The position numbers and the translations under genes are program-made. The notes under the pieces are model-generated. The model had not been told where the DNA came from. It searched no databases and saw nothing but the letters and a program-made list of their open reading frames with translations. Positions 34,822 to 43,312 of a DNA stretch of 64,000 bases are shown one piece after another; the stretch's first letter is position 1; the number at the start of each line of letters is the position of its first letter. Origin of the DNA: Sphingobium sp. EP60837 (lineage in GTDB: Bacteria > Pseudomonadota > Alphaproteobacteria > Sphingomonadales > Sphingomonadaceae); contig NZ_CP015988.1 of assembly GCF_001658005.1 (NCBI RefSeq), positions 186,001 through 250,000 of the forward strand. Direction: 5' to 3'.

Positions 34822-35677
34822 GCTGGTTCGCCCCATCGGCGGGCTTGTCCGCCCCTCGCGCGTCGTCATCGCCGCGTCCGCCTGCGTTGGCCTTGCCAGC
34901 CTCGCCCTTGCCGCTGACGTTAGCAACGAGAGCAGCGCGGTCCGTGGCTTGCTGAAAGCTCGGCTCCCCAAGACAGCGGTGAGCGGCGTCAATTGCACCA
35001 AGATCCGGGGCCTGTGCGAAGTGACCGCCGGCTCCAACCTCTTCTATGTGGATGGCTCAGCGCGTTATCTGATCATCGGCCGCGTCTATGACATGGAAAC
35101 GCGGCAGGACATCACCGCGGCGCGCCTGCTCGAAATGAACCCGGACATGTTGGTGGGCGCTGCTGCGTCCGCCAACGCGGCGGCGACCAGCGGCGAAGTG
35201 CAGAAGGCAGCAGCGGGCGCTGCGCGCGCCGACAATGTCGTGCCCGACTCCCCGCGCATCCTGCCGCTCGCCGAACTGCCCAAGGAGGGCGCGATCGTCT
35301 GGGGCCATAGCGCCGCCCCTTCGGTGACCGTCTTCTCGGATTTTCGCTGCAGCTATTGCCGTGCGCTCTCTAGCGTCCTGCGCGCGATGAACGTTCGTGT
35401 GATCGAGCGCCCCATCTCCTCGCTCGGCAGCCGTGATCTCTCCGACCGCGTTTACTGCGCGAAGAACAGGGAAGAAGCGCTGCACGCGGCCTATGCCGGC
35501 GAGCCGATCAAGGCCGGTCCCGCCTGCGACACCAGCGGGCTCGACGCCAATGAAGCCTTCGCGCGCAAACATGGCCTTAACGGCACGCCCGTGATCGTGC
35601 GCAGCGATGGCGCCGTGCTCGAGGGCTATCGGCCAAGGCCCTTCCTCGAGAAATGGCTCAAGGAAGGCCGGTCATGA
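34808..35677 (+). CDS. DsbC-type thiol:disulfide isomerase of the tra operon
   Basis: A 289-residue periplasmic thioredoxin-fold protein with a signal segment ending LASLALAAD. The N-terminal dimerisation-like region resembles DsbC (LFYVDGSARYLIIGRVYD, TRQDITAARL). The active site CSYC follows near residues 180-183 in DFRCSYCRALS, with the cis-proline segment NGTPVIV. It probably shuffles disulfides in the cysteine-rich TraN and TraU. The start at 34808 (GGAGGG upstream) overlaps traB by 14 bases; the stop overlaps traV by ATGA. Confidence 0.9.
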   Translation: MSATKLVRPIGGLVRPSRVVIAASACVGLASLALAADVSNESSAVRGLLKARLPKTAVSGVNCTKIRGLCEVTAGSNLFYVDGSARYLIIGRVYDMETRQDITAARLLEMNPDMLVGAAASANAAATSGEVQKAAAGAARADNVVPDSPRILPLAELPKEGAIVWGHSAAPSVTVFSDFRCSYCRALSSVLRAMNVRVIERPISSLGSRDLSDRVYCAKNREEALHAAYAGEPIKAGPACDTSGLDANEAFARKHGLNGTPVIVRSDGAVLEGYRPRPFLEKWLKEGRS

Positions 35678-36510
35678 TGAGCCCTAATAAGCCACGCCCC
35701 TTTAGCTGGCCGGAGGCCCTCGCCGGCCTCTTCGCCATCACCACACTGTCCGGCTGCGTTGGGCTTGGCGGCAACATCAAGGGCAGCTTTGCCTGTCAGG
35801 CCCCCGACGGCATCTGTGCGCCGAGCGCCGTAATCGACGATCGCGCCCTTCGCCTTATCAGCGAGGATCCCTCGGCCACGCCGGCACCCGCCGGGACGTA
35901 CCGGCCCGAAGCCAAACCCCCCACCGCAAAAAGCTCGTCGGTGCGGGTCGCCGCTGTTCAGCCGGTGCGCGGCCCGGTCAGCACGACGCCCGGCCGCTCG
36001 AATGAGCGGGTGCTGCGGATCGTCTTTCCTGCCCATATTGATGCGCGCGGGCGGCTGCACGAGGCGAGCGCTGTTCATGCCGTCGTTTCCCAAGGCGAAT
36101 GGCAGACATCGACCGACGATAACGCGGCGCCGACCCGCAATGCGATGTCCGCCGCACCGGACATGCCGAGCCTCGCTGAAGCACTGGCCAGCAAAGAGGC
36201 TGCGCCTTTGGAGGTTGATCCCAATCTTCCCGATCCAGCTGTCGTCGCAGCCGCCCGGGCGCGCAAGGCCGATCCGGTCGCGGCCATCAAGGCGGAGGTC
36301 GCAGGGCGGCTGAGGCCTTCGCCGCGGTCTGCGGCCAAGGCGGAGGTGGCAGGGCGGCTGAGGCCTTCGCCGCGGTCTGCGGCCGATGATGTCGCGCCAT
36401 CTACGGGCGGGCAGTCCACAATATCTGCAGCCGAGCAGCCGACAACCGCCGCTGTTCGACCGACCGTGCAGGCAGCCTCCTTCCCAGCAGCGGTTGCGGA
36501 GGACAAGTAA
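35674..36510 (+). CDS. traV: Conjugal transfer lipoprotein TraV with extended C-terminus
   Basis: A 278-residue outer-membrane lipoprotein. The lipobox is TLSGC, with the modified cysteine at residue 28, and the TraV-like start GLGGNIKGSFACQAPDGICA follows. TraV anchors the TraB-TraK core. It is much longer than F TraV (171 residues). The extra length is a low-complexity Ala/Pro/Arg region that includes an exact 16-residue tandem repeat (KAEVAGRLRPSPRSAA twice). The start overlaps dsbC by ATGA and the stop overlaps traC by TAATG. Confidence 0.88.
   Translation: MMSPNKPRPFSWPEALAGLFAITTLSGCVGLGGNIKGSFACQAPDGICAPSAVIDDRALRLISEDPSATPAPAGTYRPEAKPPTAKSSSVRVAAVQPVRGPVSTTPGRSNERVLRIVFPAHIDARGRLHEASAVHAVVSQGEWQTSTDDNAAPTRNAMSAAPDMPSLAEALASKEAAPLEVDPNLPDPAVVAAARARKADPVAAIKAEVAGRLRPSPRSAAKAEVAGRLRPSPRSAADDVAPSTGGQSTISAAEQPTTAAVRPTVQAASFPAAVAEDK
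36289..36384 (+). repeat. 48-base tandem duplication inside traV
   Basis: Units 36289-36336 and 36337-36384 differ at one base, a silent GTC/GTG change in a valine codon. The repeat is in frame and doubles a basic, proline-containing 16-residue segment. Near identity points to a recent slip or duplication. Confidence 0.95.
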
Positions 36511-39092
36511 TGCCCGGATTATTCCAGCGCCTAATGGCGACTATGCTCGGCGATAGCGATAAGCCGGATGCGGATCGGCCGGACATTGGCGTGCCGATGC
36601 TCGCCCATTGGCTCCCCTATCGCAGCTATGATCCCAAGACGGGCATCTTCTACAACAGCGCTTCGCGCGGCTTTGTGCTGGAGGTCGCGCCGATGGTGGG
36701 CGCAGACGAACGCACCGGCGAGATCCTATCGCAGTTCATCTCCGAAGCCATTCCTACGCCTGGCTGCCTCCAGTTCCACCAATGGATGTCGCCGCGTGTG
36801 GGGGAACATCTCTCCAGATGGAATGTCCCCCGCTATCTTGCCCGCGGCGTTTATGAACGCATGGCCAAGCACCGGGTCGAATTTCTGACCGAGGGCGTCT
36901 GGTCCTCGCTGTCGACCGACGCGCCCTTTTACCTGCGCGATCATCGCGTGGCGATATCCTATTCCACACCGGAATCCTCGGGCGTGTCCAATGAGCAGAT
37001 TATAGCCGTGATGGAGGGGATGATCTCCGCCCTCGCCTCGATCAACGTCACCGCCCGCAAAATGGATCCGGTGAAGCTCATCGCCTGGATCGACGATCTC
37101 ACCTCGCCCACCACCGCGCCCGGCGACGATGCCGTGAGCTACAGCCCCTATGACAGCATTGCCGACCAATCCATCCGCCGCGACATCGAGATGCGGATCG
37201 AGGCGGACAAAATCCTGCTGCGTACCGAGCGCTTCCGCCCGACCGGCAAGGAGATCGACGGCACGCCCGAGATCGGCGAAATCTACCCCGACGCCTTCGA
37301 CGTCCGCTCCTTTTCTGTACGCAACCTCCCCCAGCGCTGGGCGCCCTGGGACATGACCCGCCTCATCGGCGACATGTTCACCGACAAGCTGCGCATGCCC
37401 TGCCCCGTCGCCACCAATCTTTGCATCGATTTTCCCGATGTGGAGGCCGCATCGAGCAAGGCCGGCATGAAATATATGCGCACCACCAGCCTTGCGGACA
37501 GCAAATCGGCCAGATTTCTGCCTCAGCTCAAGGAGCAGAGCCAGGAGTGGGCGCGGGTAAATGACGAGCTCAAGCAAGGCAGCAAGCTTGTCAAACTCTT
37601 CTATTGCGTCACCGCCTTTTCGCCGCAAGGGAAGGGCGACGCCAATGAGCGGGTCCTAAAATCCGTCTACCGCGCCTGTGGCTGGGATCTGCTCGACGAC
37701 CGTTATCTCCAGATCATGGGCCTGCTCTGCGCCATGCCGATGACGATGGCGAACGGGCTGTCCAAGGATCTCGTTCGCATGAAGCGGATGCGCACCCAGC
37801 TGACCAGCACCGCTGCGAACCTGGCGCCGATCCAGGGCGAATATCTGGGCGGCCATGTGCCCCATATGCTGCTGATCGGCAGGCGCGGGCAGCCCTTTTT
37901 CTGGTCCCCATTCGAAAATGCCGCGGGCAACCATAATGTCGCAGTGTTCGGCAAATCCGGCTCGGGCAAATCGGTTGCGCTTCAGGAACTCTGCGCATCG
38001 CTCTGCGGCGCGGGCGCGCGCGTGGTCGTGATCGACGATGGCCGGTCCTTTGAGCATAGCGCCAAGCTCCAGGGCGGCGCCTTTGTCGAGTTCACCATGT
38101 CGTCGGGCTTTTGCCTCAATCCCTTCAGCATGATCGATGCCGAGCTCGCCGCGCGCGACGAGGATTATCTGCTCGACTGCATGGCGATGCTGAAGGCGAT
38201 CATGAACCAGATGGCCCGGCACATCGACACCCTCAATGACACCGAACGCGGTCTGATCGATGGCGCCGTCAATGAAGTCTGGGAAGTCCAAGGCCGGGAT
38301 GGGTCCATCGACGCGGTGATTGGGGCGCTCGAGCAGACCGGCAATGCGCTCGCCACCAATCTCGCCATCGCCATGCGGCCCTTCTCATCGAGGGGCACCT
38401 ATGGGAAATTTTTCGAGGGCGAGGCATCGTTTGAACTGTCAGCGCAGCTGACCGTGTTCGAGCTTTCGGATCTTTCCACCCGCGAGGAACTGCGCAGCGT
38501 CGTCCTGACCGCGATCATGTTCATGGCGCAGCAGATGATGCGCAAGGTCGATCGCGCCGTCCCCAAAGCCCTGCTCCTGGACGAAGCCTGGCAATTGTTG
38601 CGCGGCGGCGCGATGGCCGACTTTATCGAAACCTATGCGCGCACCTGCCGGAAATATGGCGCGTCGCTGGTAACGGCAACCCAGTCGCTCAACGACTATT
38701 ATAAGTCAGCAGGTTCCATTGCTGCGCTGGAAAATAGCGACTGGTTCATGATCCTCCAGCAGAAGCCGGAAACCATTGCCGACTTCAAGAAGCATGATCG
38801 CTTCGAGATGGACGATTATACCGACGCCTTGCTGCGGTCGTTAAAGCGCAACGGCTTTGAATATTCCGACATCATGATCAAGGGACCCGACACTTTGGCG
38901 GTCGGTCGCCTGGTGCTCGACCCCTATTCCGCCACCCTCTTCTCCTCGAGTCCCAAGACCTTCGCGGCGATTGAAAAAATGATGCAGGACGGGCTCACCA
39001 TGGAGGAGGCGATCGAACGCATCGCTTATCCCGACAGCCCGGACAAATGGACCGGCGGCAGCGCGGCGCCGCTGGCCCTGGCGGCGGAGTGA
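36510..39092 (+). CDS. traC: Type IV secretion ATPase TraC
   Basis: An 860-residue VirB4-family ATPase. The N-terminal half is the TraC-specific domain (GIFYNSASRGFVLEVAPMVG). The motor domain has Walker A in VFGKSGSGKSVALQE near residue 485, Walker B in KALLLDEAWQLLRGG near 690, and a downstream TATQSLNDYY segment. It powers pilus assembly and substrate transfer at the inner membrane. Length matches F TraC (876). Confidence 0.96.
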   Translation: MPGLFQRLMATMLGDSDKPDADRPDIGVPMLAHWLPYRSYDPKTGIFYNSASRGFVLEVAPMVGADERTGEILSQFISEAIPTPGCLQFHQWMSPRVGEHLSRWNVPRYLARGVYERMAKHRVEFLTEGVWSSLSTDAPFYLRDHRVAISYSTPESSGVSNEQIIAVMEGMISALASINVTARKMDPVKLIAWIDDLTSPTTAPGDDAVSYSPYDSIADQSIRRDIEMRIEADKILLRTERFRPTGKEIDGTPEIGEIYPDAFDVRSFSVRNLPQRWAPWDMTRLIGDMFTDKLRMPCPVATNLCIDFPDVEAASSKAGMKYMRTTSLADSKSARFLPQLKEQSQEWARVNDELKQGSKLVKLFYCVTAFSPQGKGDANERVLKSVYRACGWDLLDDRYLQIMGLLCAMPMTMANGLSKDLVRMKRMRTQLTSTAANLAPIQGEYLGGHVPHMLLIGRRGQPFFWSPFENAAGNHNVAVFGKSGSGKSVALQELCASLCGAGARVVVIDDGRSFEHSAKLQGGAFVEFTMSSGFCLNPFSMIDAELAARDEDYLLDCMAMLKAIMNQMARHIDTLNDTERGLIDGAVNEVWEVQGRDGSIDAVIGALEQTGNALATNLAIAMRPFSSRGTYGKFFEGEASFELSAQLTVFELSDLSTREELRSVVLTAIMFMAQQMMRKVDRAVPKALLLDEAWQLLRGGAMADFIETYARTCRKYGASLVTATQSLNDYYKSAGSIAALENSDWFMILQQKPETIADFKKHDRFEMDDYTDALLRSLKRNGFEYSDIMIKGPDTLAVGRLVLDPYSATLFSSSPKTFAAIEKMMQDGLTMEEAIERIAYPDSPDKWTGGSAAPLALAAE

Positions 39093-39097
39093 CGGCC

Positions 39098-39433
39098 ATG
39101 GCGATCCCTTTCGAACAGCCACGGTCCTTCGATTGGCGGCACGCCGCCTATTGCCTGCTGCATGTCATAGGCACGATCACATCCACGCTGCTGATGAACT
39201 GGGGCCTTCTTGTCCTTTTCTTCCTGATGCTGGGCAACTTCAGCTTCGATGGGCTGATGCACCAGCTGCATAATCTAACCTCGCGCTACATGGCCGCCGA
39301 TCGCGAGCGCGCGACTGCCTTCTTCGCATTGATTGCCGGCGTCCAGCTGTTCCTTCTCGCCTGCCTCCTTCTTCTCCGCCGCCATTCGATCGTGCCGCGC
39401 CGCACCGCGCGCAGGAGCCATATCCATGTCTGA
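39098..39433 (+). CDS. Small membrane protein of the tra operon, unknown
   Basis: A 111-residue protein with two hydrophobic segments (LLMNWGLLVLFFLMLGNFSF and FFALIAGVQLFLLACLLLLR) and a basic tail. No F-plasmid counterpart is recognised. It sits between traC and trbI and overlaps trbI by eight bases, so it is translated with them. It may be an inner-membrane assembly factor specific to this lineage of transfer systems. Confidence 0.75.
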   Translation: MAIPFEQPRSFDWRHAAYCLLHVIGTITSTLLMNWGLLVLFFLMLGNFSFDGLMHQLHNLTSRYMAADRERATAFFALIAGVQLFLLACLLLLRRHSIVPRRTARRSHIHV

Positions 39434-40076
39434 ACAAGATCAACTCCACCTGCCTCACATCCCCATTGCTGCTGCTCCTACCGCACCGAAGCTTCAGCAA
39501 AGCCGACAGACAGCGTTTGCCGGTCTCAGCTGCTCCCAGATCGCTGCTGGCACGCTCATCCTGGGCACCGCCATCTGGGGCATGTGGGTGACCAAGACGC
39601 TGGTCACGCCCAAACAGGACCTTATCGTCTCCGCCCGGCTCTCCGCGATCGTGGGCGATTATGTGCAGGCGCAAGCCCGTTCCGCTACGCCGGCTCCCCA
39701 GGTCGAGGGGGAGATGCGCCGTTTCATGGCGGCGCTCGATAAGGAGGTGCAGCGACGCTCCGACAAAGGCGAGATCATCATGGTCGGAGAAGCGGTGCTG
39801 ACCAAAAATGTGCCAGACATCACCGACAGCATCAAAAAGGCCGTCTATGCCTCGGGCATCGCCTATCCGCGCCAGGCGTCGGCTCAAGGCATGCAGGCGC
39901 TGGCCCGGCAGACAGGCGTCCCACCCTCCCCCACCGCAGCACTGGCACCGGCGCTTCCAGCTGCCCCGCTCGCGATGACGTCGGAGGATGCCGCCGCGTC
40001 GGCTTTGGCCCCTCTCCCTGCCAGCTCTGCGCCAGTCCCGGCTTTTGGAGGCTATGATGGCGCAAGCGGCCAGTGA
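39426..40076 (+). CDS. trbI: Conjugal transfer protein TrbI (F-type)
   Basis: A 216-residue protein with one membrane helix (GTLILGTAIWGMWVTKTL) and a periplasmic region. Order in the operon, after traC and before traW, and the conserved IIMVGEAVLTKNVPDITDSI segment match F-type TrbI, an accessory involved in pilus retraction. It is longer than F TrbI (128 residues) through a Pro/Ala-rich C-terminal tail. The ATG at 39426 overlaps the previous gene; its 3' end overlaps the peptidase gene. Confidence 0.82.
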   Translation: MSEQDQLHLPHIPIAAAPTAPKLQQSRQTAFAGLSCSQIAAGTLILGTAIWGMWVTKTLVTPKQDLIVSARLSAIVGDYVQAQARSATPAPQVEGEMRRFMAALDKEVQRRSDKGEIIMVGEAVLTKNVPDITDSIKKAVYASGIAYPRQASAQGMQALARQTGVPPSPTAALAPALPAAPLAMTSEDAAASALAPLPASSAPVPAFGGYDGASGQ

Positions 40077-40593
40077 CATGCCCGCTACCGGTTGGCGTCC
40101 GCGATGGCATCTGTGGGGCGCGCTAGGGCTCAGCCTGGTGGCACTCGGCAGCTATCGGGCGATCAGCGAATGGCGTGACGCCCATGCGTTGTTGATCAAC
40201 AGCACGGACTCGCTGCCGAACTGGGCTTTCGTCATCCACAGAGCCACGGCCCCGCTGCGGGGCGATTACGTCTTCTTCACCCCGCCGAAAACGGTGCTGG
40301 TGCGCCGGCATTTTGGGGAGCAAGCGCAGCCCTTCGGCAAGCTCGTCTATGGCATGCCCGGCGACATTGTCAGCCATGACGGGGCCATCGTCGCCATCAA
40401 TGGCAGGCCAGTCGCACGCATGAAACCAAAGACGCGCTGGGGTGAAATGCTGACGCCCGGCGCGACCGGGCCGATACCGCAAGGCTGCTACTATGTCGGG
40501 ACACCGCACAAAGATGGTTTCGATAGCCGCTATGCAGAGATCGGCTTTGTCTGCTCGCGGCAGATCATCGGCACGGGCTTTCCAATCTTATGA
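40057..40593 (+). CDS. S26-family signal peptidase of the tra operon (TraF/TrhF-like)
   Basis: A 178-residue membrane peptidase. An N-terminal membrane helix (WGALGLSLVALGSYRAI) is followed by the nucleophile segment NSTDSLPNWAFVI, the general-base region GKLVYGMPGDIV and the closing motif VGTPHKDGFDSRYAEIGFV. The fold and sizes match conjugative-pilin maturation peptidases such as IncP TraF and the R27 enzyme. The F plasmid itself lacks this gene. Two adjacent ATGs (40054, 40057) exist; the second has better spacing from GGAGG. Confidence 0.87.
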   Translation: MAQAASDMPATGWRPRWHLWGALGLSLVALGSYRAISEWRDAHALLINSTDSLPNWAFVIHRATAPLRGDYVFFTPPKTVLVRRHFGEQAQPFGKLVYGMPGDIVSHDGAIVAINGRPVARMKPKTRWGEMLTPGATGPIPQGCYYVGTPHKDGFDSRYAEIGFVCSRQIIGTGFPIL

Positions 40594-41246
40594 GGGCGAC
40601 GCTGGCAGGCATAGCTGGGGCGGCTGCGCTCCTTGGCGCGCTGTTCTCGGTGGGCCCGATGCGCGGACAGGCGAAGGATTTTGGCCAAGCCGGAGAAAGT
40701 TTTCCCATCATCGAACCCGATCTGCTCGCGACGATCGAAGCCCGGCTGAAGCGGGCGGAAGCCACCGGCGAGCTGGCGCGGATGAATGCGCAGTTCGCCA
40801 AGCGAGCAGAGGCCAAGGTGCGTCGGCCCCATCCGGTCAATGGCATCACACAGACTGAGCAGCCACGGTCATGGGACTTTGACCCGACCGTCACGCTGGA
40901 GCAGGATATTCGCGACCAGAGGGGCCAGCTCATCGCGGCCGCCGGGCAGCGCATCAATCCGCTCGATTTCGTGAGCCTCGCCCAGCAGCTGGTGTTCATC
41001 GACGGCGACGATGAAGCACAGATGGCATGGGCAACAGCGCGCTATAGCGACGCCCAAGCCAAGCTCATCCTTGTTGCCGGGTCACCCATTGACGAGATGA
41101 CCCGCCGCCAGCGCCGCTTCTATTTCGATCAGGAAGGGCGCCTCACGACCAGGTTTGGCATCGAGCATGTCCCGGCAGTGGTGAAGCCTGCGGGCAAGGT
41201 CATGCGCGTAAGTGAGATTGCGCTTCCCAGAGAGAAGGCGAGCTAA
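40590..41246 (+). CDS. traW: Conjugal transfer protein TraW
   Basis: A 218-residue periplasmic protein with a signal peptide (ends about GQAKDFG) and the TraW features SWDFDPTVTLEQDIRDQRGQ, INPLDFVSLAQQLVFIDGDD and FYFDQEGRLTTRFGIEHVPA. TraW acts with TraU, TrbC, TraF and TraH in pilus assembly. The start overlaps the peptidase stop by ATGA and its stop shares one base with the next gene. Confidence 0.93.
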   Translation: MRATLAGIAGAAALLGALFSVGPMRGQAKDFGQAGESFPIIEPDLLATIEARLKRAEATGELARMNAQFAKRAEAKVRRPHPVNGITQTEQPRSWDFDPTVTLEQDIRDQRGQLIAAAGQRINPLDFVSLAQQLVFIDGDDEAQMAWATARYSDAQAKLILVAGSPIDEMTRRQRRFYFDQEGRLTTRFGIEHVPAVVKPAGKVMRVSEIALPREKAS

Positions 41247-41515
41247 TGCCGCTTTGGCTAGACCTGCTGCGCACACCGATGGCAGCGCCAGAGACGCGCC
41301 GCCTTCGGCGCATGCGCTTGGCATGGCAGCTCCTCTGCCTCTTCACCGCTGTAGCCGTCAGCCTGATAGCGCCACTGCGTGCCCTGTTGGGCCAAGCCGC
41401 CCCGTGCATCGCCGCAGCGCTGATCGCACTGACGCTGATCCAGAGCGTGATCTACTGGGTCGCCAAGCAGCGGGCGGACACTGCCATCCTCGATCTTCGG
41501 GAGACGTCCGAGTGA
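41246..41515 (+). CDS. Small membrane protein between traW and traU, unknown
   Basis: An 89-residue protein with a basic N-terminus (RRLRRMRLAWQ) and two hydrophobic segments (LLCLFTAVAVSLIAPLRALL and CIAAALIALTLIQSVIYWVA). No known F-type homologue was recognised. Overlaps with traW (TAATG) and traU (GTGA) show it is translated as part of the operon. Confidence 0.72.
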   Translation: MPLWLDLLRTPMAAPETRRLRRMRLAWQLLCLFTAVAVSLIAPLRALLGQAAPCIAAALIALTLIQSVIYWVAKQRADTAILDLRETSE

Positions 41516-42531
41516 TCCGGCTGCATCAACGCGGCATCCTGCTCGTCGCGGCGCTCCTGCTCGGATCCATCCTGTCGCCAGCAGCGCAGGCAGCGCCCAC
41601 CTGCAACGGCAAGTTCGTCAATCCGATCACGGACGTCTGCTGGTCCTGCCTCTTCCCCTTGTCGGTCGGCGGGCTCAAAATCTGGCCCGGCAATCGGCCC
41701 GACGCGTCGAACCCCTCCTCGCCGATCTGCGCCTGCTCCGATCCGATCCCCCGCGTGGGCATCTCAGTCGGCTTCTGGGAACCGGCACGGCTCGCCGATG
41801 TCACCATGAAGCCTTGGTGCTTTCCCAACCTCGGCGGTGTGCGCATCGCGCCGGGCTTCGATATCGGTCAGGGCTATATGGCTGGTCCCTCCATGGTCGG
41901 GGGACGATCGCAGAGCACCGCCAAATGGCACGTCCATTGGTATGTTTATCCGCTGCTCTATTGGATGGAGCTGCTGACCGATTTCGTCTGCTTCGAGCAG
42001 GCAAGCTTCGACATCGCCTATATGACCGAGGTCGATCCGCTTTGGCAGGATGACGCGCTCTCCGGCCTCATCAATCCCGAAGCCATCGTCTTTGCCAATC
42101 CCATCGCGCAAGCTGCCTGCACGGCCGACTGTGTGACCGCAACCGCCGCGATGCCGATCGACACGCTGTTCTGGTGCGCGGGCTGCCAGGGAGCCATGTA
42201 CCCTATGAACGGGAACATTCCGTCCTCAATCGGCCACGTCCAATCCTCGCGCCTCGCGCTTTCGCGCTTTGCCTACAAGATGCATCGGCAGGCGCTCGCC
42301 TGGGGAACCATGGGCTCCAAGGGCCTGTGCAGCAAATATGTGATGCCGATCATGCGCAAGCAGCAATATCGCTTCCAGATGGTGAACCCGATCCCGACCG
42401 TGTCGGGCCGCTACGCCTGCTCCTCGATTGGCGCATCCACCATGCCGCCCGGCGCCGGGCGCGCCTACCCCGCCGGCGGCGAGGATATGGGCTATCTCGT
42501 GTGGAGAAAGAGAAATTGCTGTGTCTTCTGA
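41512..42531 (+). CDS. traU: Conjugal transfer protein TraU
   Basis: A 339-residue periplasmic, cysteine-rich protein. After a signal peptide ending PAAQAAPTC come TraU features: NPITDVCWSCLFPLSVGGLK, CACSDPIPRVGISVGFWEPA, WHVHWYVYPLLYWMELLTDF and the C-terminal segment YLVWRKRNCCVF. TraU is essential for F-type DNA transfer. The GTG start overlaps the preceding stop by GTGA. Many cysteines imply need for the DsbC-like protein of the operon. Confidence 0.95.
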   Translation: MIRLHQRGILLVAALLLGSILSPAAQAAPTCNGKFVNPITDVCWSCLFPLSVGGLKIWPGNRPDASNPSSPICACSDPIPRVGISVGFWEPARLADVTMKPWCFPNLGGVRIAPGFDIGQGYMAGPSMVGGRSQSTAKWHVHWYVYPLLYWMELLTDFVCFEQASFDIAYMTEVDPLWQDDALSGLINPEAIVFANPIAQAACTADCVTATAAMPIDTLFWCAGCQGAMYPMNGNIPSSIGHVQSSRLALSRFAYKMHRQALAWGTMGSKGLCSKYVMPIMRKQQYRFQMVNPIPTVSGRYACSSIGASTMPPGAGRAYPAGGEDMGYLVWRKRNCCVF

Positions 42532-43312
42532 TTGCGTCTCCACTAATCGGAAAAAGCGCGCAATGAGCGCCTCCCGGGTGCGCGTCGGCATCGGGGTGCT
42601 GCTTGGCGTCGGCGGGATCTCTGCCTTGCTTGGCCAGACGGTCGAGGGCATCGACATTCAGGCGATCAAGCGGCGGGCTGCTGGGCTTGAAGACGACGCG
42701 GCCGCGTTCGTCGATCACGTCAAGGATCGCGGCGACGCTTTCCGCGAGGATGCGCTCGCGGTGCAGCACGGCGGCACTGAAAATATGCGTCGCATCGCAG
42801 CCAGCGATGTTCCCAAGGGACCTGATGGCGCGATAGATTTTGACGACATCGTTAAGGGCGCCGCCGCCAATCTCAACGGCAAAGCCGGTGAAGCGCCGCA
42901 GTTCATTGCCTTTGCCAGCCTCTCCATGCCGCCAGCCTCATTGAAGCAGATGGTCCACGACACCGCCACGGCGCGCGGGATCGTCGTGTTCCGCGGCTTT
43001 CCCAACAACAGCATGAAGCGCTTCGCCGCCGAGCTCGCCAAGGTCGTTGACACCAACGACTTTGCCAATATCGGCGTTGATCCCCGGCTGTTCCGCGCCT
43101 TCAATGTGCAGGCCGTGCCGACCTATGTCACGGTGTCATCGAATTTTGACCCCTGCTCGGGCTTCCACTGCATCACGCCGCTGCCGCCCTATGACCGAAT
43201 GACCGGCAATGTGACGGTGCGCTATGCTTTGGGAAGCTTCGTCGATGGCAATGGGCCAGGCGCCCGGGTCGCGGCGGTGGCGCTTTCGAATATGAAGCGA
43301 GGGCGGCCATGA
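42521..43312 (+). CDS. trbC: Conjugal transfer protein TrbC (F-type)
   Basis: A 263-residue periplasmic protein with an N-terminal hydrophobic anchor (VGIGVLLGVGGISALLG) and a thioredoxin-like TrbC domain (FIAFASLSMPPASLKQMVHD, GIVVFRGFPNNSMKRFAAEL, VDPRLFRAFNVQAVPTYVTV). It assists pilus assembly with TraW. The GTG at 42521 overlaps traU by 11 bases and has GGAGAAAGAG upstream; an ATG at 42563 is an alternative. Confidence 0.9.
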   Translation: MSSDCVSTNRKKRAMSASRVRVGIGVLLGVGGISALLGQTVEGIDIQAIKRRAAGLEDDAAAFVDHVKDRGDAFREDALAVQHGGTENMRRIAASDVPKGPDGAIDFDDIVKGAAANLNGKAGEAPQFIAFASLSMPPASLKQMVHDTATARGIVVFRGFPNNSMKRFAAELAKVVDTNDFANIGVDPRLFRAFNVQAVPTYVTVSSNFDPCSGFHCITPLPPYDRMTGNVTVRYALGSFVDGNGPGARVAAVALSNMKRGRP

